From Anaerolineae bacterium (GTDB lineage Bacteria > Chloroflexota > Anaerolineae > Anaerolineales > Villigracilaceae): a DNA stretch of 64,000 bases. Under the pieces are notes generated by a model. That model did no database searches, was not told the DNA's origin, and was given only the letters and a program-made list of their open reading frames with translations. The stretch is taken from NCBI GenBank assembly GCA_021324435.1, contig JAJPIZ010000038.1:62001-126000 (forward strand), written 5' to 3'. The position numbers and the translations under genes are program-made. This document shows, in pieces, positions 20,495 through 29,570 of this stretch; position 1 is the stretch's first letter, and each line of letters begins with the position of its first letter.

Positions 20495-21286
20495 GTGCCC
20501 TCCAAAAAGCCACTTTTTCCTCCAGCCACGCCTCTGAATCCACGCTTATGCGGCCTGATCATCGGCGCCTCCAGCGGAATGGGCGCGGCGCTTGCCCGCC
20601 GCCTTGCTCGCGAGGGATACGCCCTTGCGCTGGTTGCACGCCGCAAAAAAATGCTGGCGGCGTTGTGCGATGAAATCAATCAGACCAGCGGCGAGACGCG
20701 TGCACTGCCTTATGTTCACGATGTCACCGAGTATGACGCGGTTCCCAACCTGCTTCGCCGCATCGTTTCGGACCTCGGGGGGCTGGACGCCGTTATATAT
20801 GCGGCGGGCGTCAACTTTCCGCCGGGTCCCGGCAACTACAACTTCGACGGCGACCGTCAGATGCTCGAAGTGAATCTCATTGGCGCGTTTGCATGGCTCA
20901 ACCCCATCGCAGAAATGTTTCAATCCGCCAAACGCGGACAGATCGTTGGCATCTCATCCGTGGCTGGCGACCGTGGACGCGTTGGCAACCCAGGCTACAA
21001 CGCCTCCAAAGCCGGGCTGACGACGTACCTCGAAGCGCTCCGGAATCGGCTCACGCGTCACGGCGTGAACGTGTTGACGGTCAAGCCGGGCTTCGTTGAA
21101 ACCGAGATGCTCAAAGCCGCGCAAGGTCCAACGCCCTTCAAAATCACGCCGGAAAAGGCCGCGGACGATATTTATAAAGCCATGCGCGCCCGCAAACAAC
21201 AAATCTACACTCCATGGTTTTGGAAATGGGCAATGCTCATCATCCGCAACATCCCTTCAATTGTTTTCAGAAGAATGAATTTCTAA
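20495..21286 (+). CDS. SDR-family oxidoreductase (DprE2-like candidate)
   Basis: GLIIGASSGMGAALARRLAREGY, GISSVAGDRGRVGNPGYNASKAGL; GTG start; directly upstream of a DprE1-like gene. Confidence 0.85.
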   Translation: MPSKKPLFPPATPLNPRLCGLIIGASSGMGAALARRLAREGYALALVARRKKMLAALCDEINQTSGETRALPYVHDVTEYDAVPNLLRRIVSDLGGLDAVIYAAGVNFPPGPGNYNFDGDRQMLEVNLIGAFAWLNPIAEMFQSAKRGQIVGISSVAGDRGRVGNPGYNASKAGLTTYLEALRNRLTRHGVNVLTVKPGFVETEMLKAAQGPTPFKITPEKAADDIYKAMRARKQQIYTPWFWKWAMLIIRNIPSIVFRRMNF

Positions 21287-21289
21287 AAA

Positions 21290-21346
21290 GCCGATAATTC
21301 GATGTTCGAAAATACAATCATCGAATGTCGAATTATCGAATATCGT
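21290..21346. repeat. 7/8-nt tandem array (TCGAATG/TCGAATA) with inverted-repeat halves
   Basis: CGATAATTCGATGTTCGAAAATACAATCATCGAATGTCGAATTATCGAATATCG. Confidence 0.65.
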
Positions 21347-21348
21347 TT

Positions 21349-22767
21349 ATGGACATCGCAATGTTTTCCTTCAATAGATTCACATCCCTCGAAAACTTCG
21401 GCCATTCATTGCGCGCGCCGGCTTACGTCTTCAAACCGAAATGCGCGGAAGAAATTGCCGAGGCTTTTCAACTTGCAAAAAACACCGGACTCACCGTTAC
21501 TGCACGCGGCGCGGGGCGCAGTTACAATGACGCCTCGCTCAACGGAGGCGGCATCGTGCTCGACATGTCGGGCATGAATAAAATTATTAACTGGGATCCG
21601 GTTACCGGTCAAGTAAGAGCCGAGCCGGGCGTCACGCTTCAACAACTCTGGCAACACGTCGAGCCGCAAGGTTGGTGGCCGCCGGTCGTTTCCGGTACGA
21701 TGTTCACAACCCTGGGCGGATGTCTCGCCGCGAACATTCATGGAAAAAATAATTTCAAGATGGGCCCCATCGGCGAGCATGTTTTGGAATTCGCTGCGAT
21801 TTTGCCGACCGGCGCGGAAGTGACTTGCTCGCCGAAGAAAAACGCGGATTTGTTTTACGCGATGATCAGCGGGCTGGGAATGCTTGGAATTTTTACATCC
21901 ATCACGATGCAGATGAAGCGTGTTGAATCCGGATTATTGGAAGTCCATGCCTGGCCTGTGCACGATCTTCGCGAACATCTTTCCTTTCTGTTCGATAACG
22001 CACCCAATTATGATTACATTGTCGGCTGGATGGATACAATGAATGGCGGAAAGAGTCTGGGCCGCGGCCAGATTCACGCCGCCAATTATTTGCATGGCAA
22101 TGAAGACCCAAACCCGCAGAAAACCATGCAGTTGCAGAATCAGATTCTGCCGCCGCGTATTTTTGGCGTGTTTCCAAAGTCCATTTTGTATTTGTTTATG
22201 AAGCCGTTCGCGAACAACCTGGGCTGGCGGGGAGTCAACACAGCGAAGTACATTGCATCGCTTCGGCAACATACGTTCCGTCAATCTCATGCGGCATTTC
22301 ATTTTCTGCTGGATTATGTTCCGAATTGGGAATTGGCTTATGGGCGCGGCGGATTGATTCAATATCAATCGTTTTTGCCAAAAGAAACCGCCGAAGCCGC
22401 GTGGACAGAAATATTACGCCTCTCGCTCAAACGCGGACTTCCATCCTACCTCGGCGTAACAAAGCGTCACCGCCCTGATAAATTTTTACTGACCCACGCC
22501 GTGGACGGCTTCTCCCTCGCCCTGGATTTCAAAGTCACAAACGACAACCGCGCGAAGTTGAGCACCATGTTGCAGGACTTCGATCGTATCGTTCTCGATG
22601 CAGGCGGACGTTTCTATTTTGCAAAAAACTCTGAGACCGCACCAGAGACTGCCACGCGTTTCCTCGGTGCAGAGACGATTGCCAAGTTCAAGCGGTTGAA
22701 GAAGCGTTGTGACCCGAATGGAATTTTAGAATCCGATCTTTATCGGAGAGTATTTGGAGAATTGTGA
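21349..22767 (+). CDS. FAD-linked oxidase, DprE1-like
   Basis: ARGAGRSYNDASLNGGGIVLDMS, GGCLAANIHGKNNFKMGPIGEHVLEF, YGRGGLIQYQSFLP. Confidence 0.85.
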   Translation: MDIAMFSFNRFTSLENFGHSLRAPAYVFKPKCAEEIAEAFQLAKNTGLTVTARGAGRSYNDASLNGGGIVLDMSGMNKIINWDPVTGQVRAEPGVTLQQLWQHVEPQGWWPPVVSGTMFTTLGGCLAANIHGKNNFKMGPIGEHVLEFAAILPTGAEVTCSPKKNADLFYAMISGLGMLGIFTSITMQMKRVESGLLEVHAWPVHDLREHLSFLFDNAPNYDYIVGWMDTMNGGKSLGRGQIHAANYLHGNEDPNPQKTMQLQNQILPPRIFGVFPKSILYLFMKPFANNLGWRGVNTAKYIASLRQHTFRQSHAAFHFLLDYVPNWELAYGRGGLIQYQSFLPKETAEAAWTEILRLSLKRGLPSYLGVTKRHRPDKFLLTHAVDGFSLALDFKVTNDNRAKLSTMLQDFDRIVLDAGGRFYFAKNSETAPETATRFLGAETIAKFKRLKKRCDPNGILESDLYRRVFGEL

Positions 22768-23567
22768 AACGAGATTCGGAAATCGTCCACCGTCCGTCGT
22801 CCATCATCAATGTAATTGATCTCGGCCTGATCGAATACGAACAAGCCTGGAAATTGCAGGATGAATACGCGGCGGAGATCGCGGCGGGAACGCGGCCTCC
22901 GGCTTTGTTGTTGCTGGAACATCCACACGTGTATACGTTCGGGCGTAAAGGCCATGCAGAGAATCTTTTATGGGGCGAGGGAAAACTCAAAGAAAAAGGT
23001 ATTGAGATTCACTGGGTGGATCGCGGCGGCGATGTGACGTATCACGGGCCGGGACAATTGGTGGGGTATCCATTGATTCCACTTGCCCCCCTCCGTCTCC
23101 CCCCATTTTCTGCGAAAATGGGGGGAGAGAAAGAGGGGGGCGAGGGAATGCGAATTCCCGATGCCGATTACGTCGGCTACATCCGCAAATTGGAGAAAAT
23201 GCTGATCGTGGCGCTGGCGCGTCTTGGGGTCGGAGCCGGTCAAATGTCCGGAATGACCGGTGTGTGGGTGCAGGCGGATGTCTATTCGCGCTGTCCGCGT
23301 TGCAAGCCGGAAGATCGCGAGAAGCCTGCCAAGATCGCAGCCATCGGAGTCAAAGTGGATGTGAACGGCGTCTCGCGTCACGGGTTTGCGTTGAATGTGA
23401 ATCCGGACATGGAATATTGGGACGGCATTGTCGCATGTGGGCTGGCTGATTATCCGGTCGTGAGCCTGGCCGATCTTCTGCCACATCCGCCTGACATGAA
23501 AAAAGTGAAGCAGGAAATTGTCACTTCGTTTCGTGAAGCGTTCGGATATGAAATGATACTCGCCTAG
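22764..23567 (+). CDS. lipB: Lipoyl(octanoyl) transferase
   Basis: LLLEHPHVYTFGRKG, WVDRGGDVTYHGPGQLVGYP, KIAAIGVKVDVNGVSRHGFALNVNPDM; extra insertion PLRLPPFSAKMGGEKEGGEGM. Confidence 0.92.
   Translation: MKRDSEIVHRPSSIINVIDLGLIEYEQAWKLQDEYAAEIAAGTRPPALLLLEHPHVYTFGRKGHAENLLWGEGKLKEKGIEIHWVDRGGDVTYHGPGQLVGYPLIPLAPLRLPPFSAKMGGEKEGGEGMRIPDADYVGYIRKLEKMLIVALARLGVGAGQMSGMTGVWVQADVYSRCPRCKPEDREKPAKIAAIGVKVDVNGVSRHGFALNVNPDMEYWDGIVACGLADYPVVSLADLLPHPPDMKKVKQEIVTSFREAFGYEMILA
23085..23141. repeat. Nested palindrome inside lipB CDS
   Basis: Inner 15-bp stem TCTCCCCCCATTTTC-TGC-GAAAATGGGGGGAGA (23096-23128); outer GCCCCCCTC / GAGGGGGGC. Confidence 0.88.
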
Positions 23568-23658
23568 TCCAGATGGTGGACGCGATGGCAATTGACTTTT
23601 TCCAACGAACCCTTTACACTTGCCAAAGTTCATTCACTGTCTTGATGGAGGAGAAAGT

Positions 23659-24225
23659 ATGGCCGCTCAATTTCAGTTCGTGATGCGCTCCGGCCCAACC
23701 CCCGGCGCGACATTTTCGCTCGAAGGCGATCAACTCATCATTGGCCGCGATTCTTCCAGCGGTGTGGCGATTAACGATGCCGAAGTTTCCCGCAAGCATG
23801 CCCGACTCACATTCCAGGGCGGAAAGTATGTGCTGGAGGATTTGGGATCTACCAACGGCACCTTTGTCAATGGTCAGCGACTGGCCAGTCCCACCGTATT
23901 GAAGTCCGGGGATGTTGTCTCGCTGGGCGAGCAGATTGTCCTGATGTACGAGGCGCTTTCTGCTGATGCCGGCGCGACGGTCATCTCGGCCCGCAAAAGC
24001 GCACCGCGTTCTGCGCCTGCCCCGGCTCCCGCGCCAGCGGCTGCTCCGGCCCCCGCCCCTCAACAGTATTACGCTCCATCTGCCGCGCCGAAAAAGACCA
24101 ACATGACGCCGATCCTGATTGGCGCAGGTGTGCTGGTATTCATCTGCATCTGCGCCGTTGCATTCTGGTATATAGATGCGAATTATCTCTGGTGCACTTT
24201 CTTCCCCTTCATCACTGGTTGTTGA
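23659..24225 (+). CDS. FHA-domain protein with Ala/Pro-rich linker and C-terminal TM segment
   Basis: LIIGRDSSSGVAINDAEVSRKHARLTFQGGKYVLEDLGSTNGTFVNGQRL; APAPAPAAAPAPAPQ. Confidence 0.93.
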   Translation: MAAQFQFVMRSGPTPGATFSLEGDQLIIGRDSSSGVAINDAEVSRKHARLTFQGGKYVLEDLGSTNGTFVNGQRLASPTVLKSGDVVSLGEQIVLMYEALSADAGATVISARKSAPRSAPAPAPAPAAAPAPAPQQYYAPSAAPKKTNMTPILIGAGVLVFICICAVAFWYIDANYLWCTFFPFITGC

Positions 24226-24240
24226 TAAAACTGACTCCCG

Positions 24241-24271
24241 AACGCTCCCGCGAACTTAGTGCGGGAGCGTT
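24241..24271. terminator. Intrinsic terminator
   Basis: AACGCTCCCGC gaacttagt GCGGGAGCGTT + T-rich tract. Confidence 0.9.
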
Positions 24272-24348
24272 TTGTTTTTTTTGAGGACATTTCCTGTTGT
24301 AAATTTCCATCGCTTTGACTACAATCGTATTATCACAGGCGAGATGCC

Positions 24349-25560
24349 ATGACAGAACAACCGACTCCCACCTCCCCTCCATGGGGTTCGACCACCAAAC
24401 TGGTCGTTGCCCTGACCATCGTCGCCATCGCCGCCGGCCTGATCATCCAATTCCACGCCATCATCGGGCCTTTGCTGGTGGCATTTATTCTCGCGTATCT
24501 TTTTCACCCAATCGCCGGTTTCCTCCAGCGGGTCTTGCATTTATCCTGGCAGTTGGCTGTGGCGCTGATCTATTTCCTTGTCCTCATCTTTGTGCTCGGT
24601 ATGTTGACCCTGAGCGGGCTTGGCCTTTTCCAGCAAATCCAGAGTCTGATCAACGTTGTGCAAACCAACCTTGCCTCCTTGCCCGATGTTATCGAAAAAC
24701 TTTCCGGTCAGGTCTATCAGATAGGTCCATTTTCGTTCGACTTTCGCACGTTCGATCTAAATCAACTCAGCAATCAACTGCTCGGCATGATTCAGCCTCT
24801 GCTCGGACGCACCGGCACTTTGCTCGGCACAATCGCCAGCGGCGCAGCGCAGTTTCTTGGCTGGGCGCTCTTCGTTTTGCTTATTTCCTATTTCGTATTG
24901 GCGGAAAGCGGCGGGATACGACGCCGCATTGTCTGGTTTGACATCCCCGGTTACACCGAAGACATTCATCGCCTCGGCCACGAACTGGGTCTGATCTGGA
25001 ATGCGTTCCTGCGCGGTCAAATCATCATCTTCATTCTCACCGCCATCACATATACCATCGTCCTCAGCCTGCTCGGAGTTCGCTACGCCATCGGCATTGC
25101 TTTCCTCGCAGGGCTGGCAAAATTCGTTCCCTATGTTGGTCCTTTCGTCACATGGACTACACTCGGGCTGGTGGCTTATTTTCAACCGTCGCACATCTTC
25201 GGGCTTTCTCCGTTTGCCTTCACCGTCCTCGCGGTTGTGCTGGCGCTATTGATTGACCAAATCTTCGACAACATCGTTACTCCGCGCATCATAGCACAGG
25301 CACTGCGCGTCCACCCGGCGGCGGTGCTGGTCGCGGCGCTGGTTGCCGCGAATCTGCTTGGGTTGTTGGGCGTGGTGATCGCCGCGCCGATTCTGGCAAC
25401 GGCGGCCCTCTTCTGGCGCTACACCATGCGCAAAATGCTGGACCTCGATCCATGGCCCGAACCCAAAACAGAACCTTTGCCGCCTCCCGGCTCGCGTATG
25501 CTCGTCCGCGTCCGCCGCTTCCTGCGGGACCCGCGCGGGCGTTCTTCAAAATCAAATTGA
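24349..25560 (+). CDS. AI-2E (PerM) family transporter
   Basis: Multi-TM permease; IGIAFLAGLAKFVPYVGPFVTW; IDQIFDNIVTPRIIAQALRVHPAAVLVAALVAANLLGLLGVVIAAP. Confidence 0.9.
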   Translation: MTEQPTPTSPPWGSTTKLVVALTIVAIAAGLIIQFHAIIGPLLVAFILAYLFHPIAGFLQRVLHLSWQLAVALIYFLVLIFVLGMLTLSGLGLFQQIQSLINVVQTNLASLPDVIEKLSGQVYQIGPFSFDFRTFDLNQLSNQLLGMIQPLLGRTGTLLGTIASGAAQFLGWALFVLLISYFVLAESGGIRRRIVWFDIPGYTEDIHRLGHELGLIWNAFLRGQIIIFILTAITYTIVLSLLGVRYAIGIAFLAGLAKFVPYVGPFVTWTTLGLVAYFQPSHIFGLSPFAFTVLAVVLALLIDQIFDNIVTPRIIAQALRVHPAAVLVAALVAANLLGLLGVVIAAPILATAALFWRYTMRKMLDLDPWPEPKTEPLPPPGSRMLVRVRRFLRDPRGRSSKSN

Positions 25561-25605
25561 TCTATGCCCTGAGCGAAAGCCATTAACCTTTTCAAGGAGA
25601 ATCTC

Positions 25606-25788
25606 ATGTCTAACAATAACAACGACCCACGCACGGAAACTCTAGCCGAGACCGAAAACTTCCTCGTGTGGAAGGCTGAAGAGCCGGACGGCGAAACGAC
25701 CTATCACGTTGAACTCAACAATGTCACCGTTCATTTTTTTCAAGAAGAGTGGAATGAGTTTTTGGAATTGGCGCGCATTCTGAAATGA
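25606..25788 (+). CDS. Short uncharacterised protein (60 aa)
   Basis: Strong SD (aaggagaatctc ATG); ENFLVWKAEEPDGETTYHVELNNVTVHFFQEEWNEFLELARIL. Confidence 0.75.
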   Translation: MSNNNNDPRTETLAETENFLVWKAEEPDGETTYHVELNNVTVHFFQEEWNEFLELARILK

Positions 25789-25790
25789 CC

Positions 25791-25859
25791 GTCATTGCGA
25801 GCGATGGTCGGGTAGCTCCATGGTTTTCGGAGCATATCGAGACCGAGCGAAGCAATCCC
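25791..25859. repeat. GTCATTGCGAG-type REP/MITE-like element, second copy
   Basis: GTCATTGCGAGCGA...GAGCGAAGCAATCCC with internal GCTCC/GGAGC hairpin. Confidence 0.65.
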
Positions 25860-25884
25860 AAGCGATCAATATTGCAATATTGGT

Positions 25885-26880
25885 ATGAAACGCGCTAACT
25901 CCATCACCGACGTGCCCGGCATCGAGGTCGGCCACGCGCAAGATCACGCTGCGCTGACCGGATGCACGGTCATCTTGTGCCGCAAAGGCGCGGTCGCCGG
26001 CGTGGATGTGCGCGGCGGCGCGCCCGGCACGCGCGAAACGGATTTGCTCAACCCGGTCAATCTTGTTCAAAAAGTCCATGCGATCTTGCTGGCGGGCGGT
26101 TCGGCCTTTGGTCTTGACGCGGCCAGCGGGGTGATGAAATATCTCGAAGAACAGAAAATCGGATTCAACACCGGCATCGCCAAAGTTCCCATCGTCCCTG
26201 CCGCGATTTTGTTCGATCTGAATCTCGGTGATAAAAAAATCCGTCCCAGCGCGGAGATGGGATACAAAGCCTGCCTCACCGCGGCAAAGTCCGCGCCCGC
26301 CGAGGGCAACGCGGGAGCGGGTACCGGCGCGAGTGTTGGAAAAATGTTTGGAACCGCGCTCGCCATGAAGTCCGGGATTGGAAGCGTGAGTCTACGTATC
26401 GGCGGCGGGATCGTGATCGGAGCAATCGTCGCGGTCAATGCCTGGGGCGATGTCATCGAAGATGGAAAAATCATTGCCGGTTTGCGTTCGGGGAAAGTTG
26501 GGCCGTTGCGCGTGGGTGGAAAAAATTATTTTGCCGACACGCAGGAGATGATGAAGAAATCCATTGGCCGCGGAATTCTGGGGTTTGCTTCGCGCGCCAA
26601 CACGGTCATCGGTGTGGTCGCGACTAATGCAAAACTGACCAAAACCGAAGCGACCAAGGTCGCGCAGATGGCGCACGATGGCGTTGCGCGCTCGATCCGC
26701 CCCGCGCACACGATGCTGGACGGCGATACCATTTTTGCTCTATCCACCGGAAATAAGAAATCCGATGTCACAACCATCGGCGCGTTCGCGGCCGAGGCAA
26801 TGAGTCAGGCCATCGTTCGCGCTGTGAAAATGGCCCCGCCTGCCGGTGGTCTGCCGGGACTCAAGAACTCTTCGCGTTGA
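25885..26880 (+). CDS. P1 family (DmpA-like) peptidase
   Basis: NSITDVPGIEVGHAQD, LAGGSAFGLDAASGVMKYLEEQKIGF, ATNAKLTKTEATKVAQMAHDGVARSIRPAHTMLDGDTIFALSTG. Confidence 0.93.
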   Translation: MKRANSITDVPGIEVGHAQDHAALTGCTVILCRKGAVAGVDVRGGAPGTRETDLLNPVNLVQKVHAILLAGGSAFGLDAASGVMKYLEEQKIGFNTGIAKVPIVPAAILFDLNLGDKKIRPSAEMGYKACLTAAKSAPAEGNAGAGTGASVGKMFGTALAMKSGIGSVSLRIGGGIVIGAIVAVNAWGDVIEDGKIIAGLRSGKVGPLRVGGKNYFADTQEMMKKSIGRGILGFASRANTVIGVVATNAKLTKTEATKVAQMAHDGVARSIRPAHTMLDGDTIFALSTGNKKSDVTTIGAFAAEAMSQAIVRAVKMAPPAGGLPGLKNSSR

Positions 26881-26943
26881 CGCAAATTTATATTTCTTAT
26901 CTGTCCTTCGACCTCGCTACGCTCCACCCAAGGCGAAATAGAA

Positions 26944-26980
26944 AAAAGGACGGCTCTGCAAATACAGGCCGTCCTTTTTG
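26944..26980. terminator. Intrinsic terminator
   Basis: AAAAAAGGACGGC...GCCGTCCTTTTT. Confidence 0.8.
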
Positions 26981-26995
26981 ACCACTGAAAACCGA

Positions 26996-27442
26996 TCACT
27001 GTTTACCGGGACGAGGTCTGCTCTTCAACTCATCCTTCAAAATCAGCGTCAACACCACACTCACGATGCTCACGATCAGGCCGCCGAGGAAGGCAGGCCA
27101 GAAGCCGTTGATGGTGATGTCAATCCCAAAGGATTGACCGATCTGTCCCGTCAGCCAGAACATAAAGGTGTTGATGAGCAAAGTGAACAGACCGAGCGTC
27201 AGGATGATCAACGGACAGGTGAGCAGTTTGAGCACAGGCCGCACGAAGGCATTGACCAGCCCGAAGATCAACGCCAGCCAGAGAATCGAAATCCAGTCGC
27301 CGCCAAATTCGATGCCCCGTCCGTTCAGCAAAAGAATCGCCAGGTACAGCGCCACGCCGTTGATGATCAATCGCAAAATGAATTTTGTCATTGTAATTTT
27401 CCTTTCGTAAGTCAATACGAAAAATCTTTCACGCCGTTGCAC
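26996..27442 (-). CDS. Holin-IV-superfamily-like (YvlD-type) membrane protein
   Basis: Four TM segments: LRLIINGVALYLAILLL...ALIFGLVNAFVRPVLKLLTCPLIILTLGLFTLLINTFMFWLTG; likely start near 27390. Confidence 0.85.
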   Translation of the reverse strand: MQRRERFFVLTYERKITMTKFILRLIINGVALYLAILLLNGRGIEFGGDWISILWLALIFGLVNAFVRPVLKLLTCPLIILTLGLFTLLINTFMFWLTGQIGQSFGIDITINGFWPAFLGGLIVSIVSVVLTLILKDELKSRPRPGKQ

Positions 27443-28403
27443 GCATCCAGATCAACGTGCGCGACGCGCTGAAGCCTGCGGATTGAATCGCCTCGACCAT
27501 TTCACCCGCCGGATATTCGACCGTCAACTTGTGATGATACGCCAGATCGCGGCGGGCCGCCTCCAGCGCGGACCTCAAACCGGACGCGTCACCATCCGGC
27601 CTGGCCGCGGCCCACAGCATGTTCGCGCCGCGCGCCGTGAACATCCAACTCACGGTCGCCAGCAGTTGACCGTTCCGGGTCGCGGCCCACTGACGCACAT
27701 CATACTCCACGAAGGAACGATACAACCAATTCCACAAGCCGGGGCCGAGGATGTCCCAGTCCCAACGCGCGTACCAGCGCAATTCATCAGGATGCGCCCG
27801 CTCGAGCCAGGCGTGTTGAAGCGGCCAATCGCGTGCAGTCGGCTGGGAAACGGTCACACCGTTTGAGGTCCCGGATGGAAGCGGAGCGGAAGTGGAATGA
27901 TACGTCGTGCGCTTGGCGCGTTCCGCGAATCCCAAGTCAGTGTAAATTTTGATCGCGGTCGGGTTGTCATCGCGGACGTGAAGCCAGAGTTCGCGCGCAC
28001 CCTTCTGTCGCGCAGAAGCCATGACGCGCTCGGTCAACGCCCTGCCAATGCCGCGTCGGCGGTAATCTGGATGCGTGGCGACGTTTGCAATCAGCGCAAT
28101 CTTTTTTCCTTTGAATGTGTGAGGCACGAGGCTGGCATTGCCGATGATCCTGCCATTCTCCTCCCAAACAAAGCCGGTCAACGGCAGGGACGCGCTATCC
28201 ACCACCTGACCCGCCCAGCGCAGAAAACCGTTGTCGCGGCTGGCGCGGCGCATTTGCTGAAGATAAGATTGACCATCATCGTCCATCGTGGATGAAAAAC
28301 ACAATTCGATCAGGTCCGCCACTTGCGGCAGGTCGCGCAGAATATTCAACGGTCGGAGCGGACCGATCTGCGCGCTTTGCGTTTGGACGGTGATGGAGGC
28401 CAT
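27429..28403 (-). CDS. GNAT acetyltransferase, probably two-domain
   Basis: IALIANVATHPDYRRRGIGRALTERVMASARQKGARELWLHVRDDNPTAIKIYTDLGF. Confidence 0.88.
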   Translation of the reverse strand: MASITVQTQSAQIGPLRPLNILRDLPQVADLIELCFSSTMDDDGQSYLQQMRRASRDNGFLRWAGQVVDSASLPLTGFVWEENGRIIGNASLVPHTFKGKKIALIANVATHPDYRRRGIGRALTERVMASARQKGARELWLHVRDDNPTAIKIYTDLGFAERAKRTTYHSTSAPLPSGTSNGVTVSQPTARDWPLQHAWLERAHPDELRWYARWDWDILGPGLWNWLYRSFVEYDVRQWAATRNGQLLATVSWMFTARGANMLWAAARPDGDASGLRSALEAARRDLAYHHKLTVEYPAGEMVEAIQSAGFSASRTLIWMRATA

Positions 28404-28410
28404 GCGACGA

Positions 28411-29508
28411 TTATACCCACACGCGGCTGACGAATTCAACCAATTGCTCCATGCCGGAGGAGACAGGTTCAACGTTGATATATTCATGCACCGTGTGCGC
28501 ACCGCCGCCCGTTGTGATTCCCAAAACGATGGCGGGCAACCCGCGGCTCAATGGGATGTTGGCATCGGTCGAGCCGGAGGTAAGGACTGCCTTTATTTCC
28601 TGCGCGGTGAGACATTGTTCAGCGAGTTTCACCAGCGGATGATCCACCGAAATCTCGCCGGCGGGCCGCTGGCCGATGACATCCATTTGCACGGTCACAC
28701 CGTTTCGATTAGCCGCGACGATTTTCTCTTCCACTTGTGCGATCAACGAATTCAGCGTCTCCATGCTTTCCGAACGCAGATCCAGTTCAAAAGTCGCTTC
28801 GGAGGCCAGCACGTTGACTCCCGTCCCGCCAGAAATAAGCCCCACGTTCAACGTCGTGCGCGGCTGAGTCGGGAGGGGCAAAGCCGTGATCTGTGTGACG
28901 AGCCGAGCCAGTTCATGGACCGCGGAAGGCTGACCATAATCCGACCACGAGTGCCCGCCCGCGGTCCGCGCGATGACGCGGTAACGCCGCACGCCGACGG
29001 CACGATGATAAACATGACCGAGCGCCGTGCCTTCAAGAACCAGGTAAGCCTGAACATTGGCTCCAAAACGATCAGTCACTGCCCTCATGCCGCGCAAATC
29101 TCCAAGTCCCTCCTCACAGATGTTGGCAACAAACCAAATGTCACCGGCCAAATTGATTTTGCGCTCGCGCAACATCCAAAGCAGACCGAACAAGGCCGCA
29201 ACTCCCAAAGAGTTATCGCCAATGCCAGGCCCATAAATTCGATCTTCCTCACGCGTTACATGCAGACTTGTATTCAACGGGAAAACAGTATCGAGGTGGG
29301 CAGAGACAATCAGCGGCTTCGTATCCGCCCGTCGTCCGCGGTCAACCGTCCATCGTCCATACACATTGTTCAACGAATCCATCGAAACATCGCTCAGTTT
29401 CTCTTTGACAAACAAGCCGCGCACAAACTCGGCGCGCTGTTTTTCATCGAAGGTTGGCGCGGGGATTTGTTGAATTTGAATCGCAAGATCGAGAAGACGG
29501 TTGATCAT
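28411..29508 (-). CDS. M20/M28-type zinc metallopeptidase
   Basis: LIVSAHLDTVFPLN, YGPGIGDNSLGVAALFGLLW, CEEGLGDLRGMRAV, TSGSTDANIPLSRGLPAIVLG. Confidence 0.88.
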   Translation of the reverse strand: MINRLLDLAIQIQQIPAPTFDEKQRAEFVRGLFVKEKLSDVSMDSLNNVYGRWTVDRGRRADTKPLIVSAHLDTVFPLNTSLHVTREEDRIYGPGIGDNSLGVAALFGLLWMLRERKINLAGDIWFVANICEEGLGDLRGMRAVTDRFGANVQAYLVLEGTALGHVYHRAVGVRRYRVIARTAGGHSWSDYGQPSAVHELARLVTQITALPLPTQPRTTLNVGLISGGTGVNVLASEATFELDLRSESMETLNSLIAQVEEKIVAANRNGVTVQMDVIGQRPAGEISVDHPLVKLAEQCLTAQEIKAVLTSGSTDANIPLSRGLPAIVLGITTGGGAHTVHEYINVEPVSSGMEQLVEFVSRVWV

Positions 29509-29525
29509 TTTTTCAAAATCTGCTC

Positions 29526-29570
29526 TTTACGCATCACGTATCACGTAATACGTAATTCGTAATTTATACT
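29526..29570. repeat. 7-nt tandem array; carries the stop codon of the PfkB gene
   Basis: TTACGCA TCACGTA TCACGTA ATACGTA ATTCGTA ATTTATA. Confidence 0.75.

Noticed and set aside
24000-24060. Ala/Pro-coding repeat in the FHA gene as a mobile repeat
   Set aside because: Simple low-complexity APAPAP linker, common in FHA proteins; does not show the 7-nt period.
26996-27442. Holin-like protein as evidence of a prophage
   Set aside because: The family is commonly chromosomal in non-phage contexts and no other phage genes are nearby.
28288-29562. 424-aa plus-strand ORF
   Set aside because: Antisense to the metallopeptidase (28411-29508, minus), which has clear catalytic motifs; GC-rich shadow ORF.
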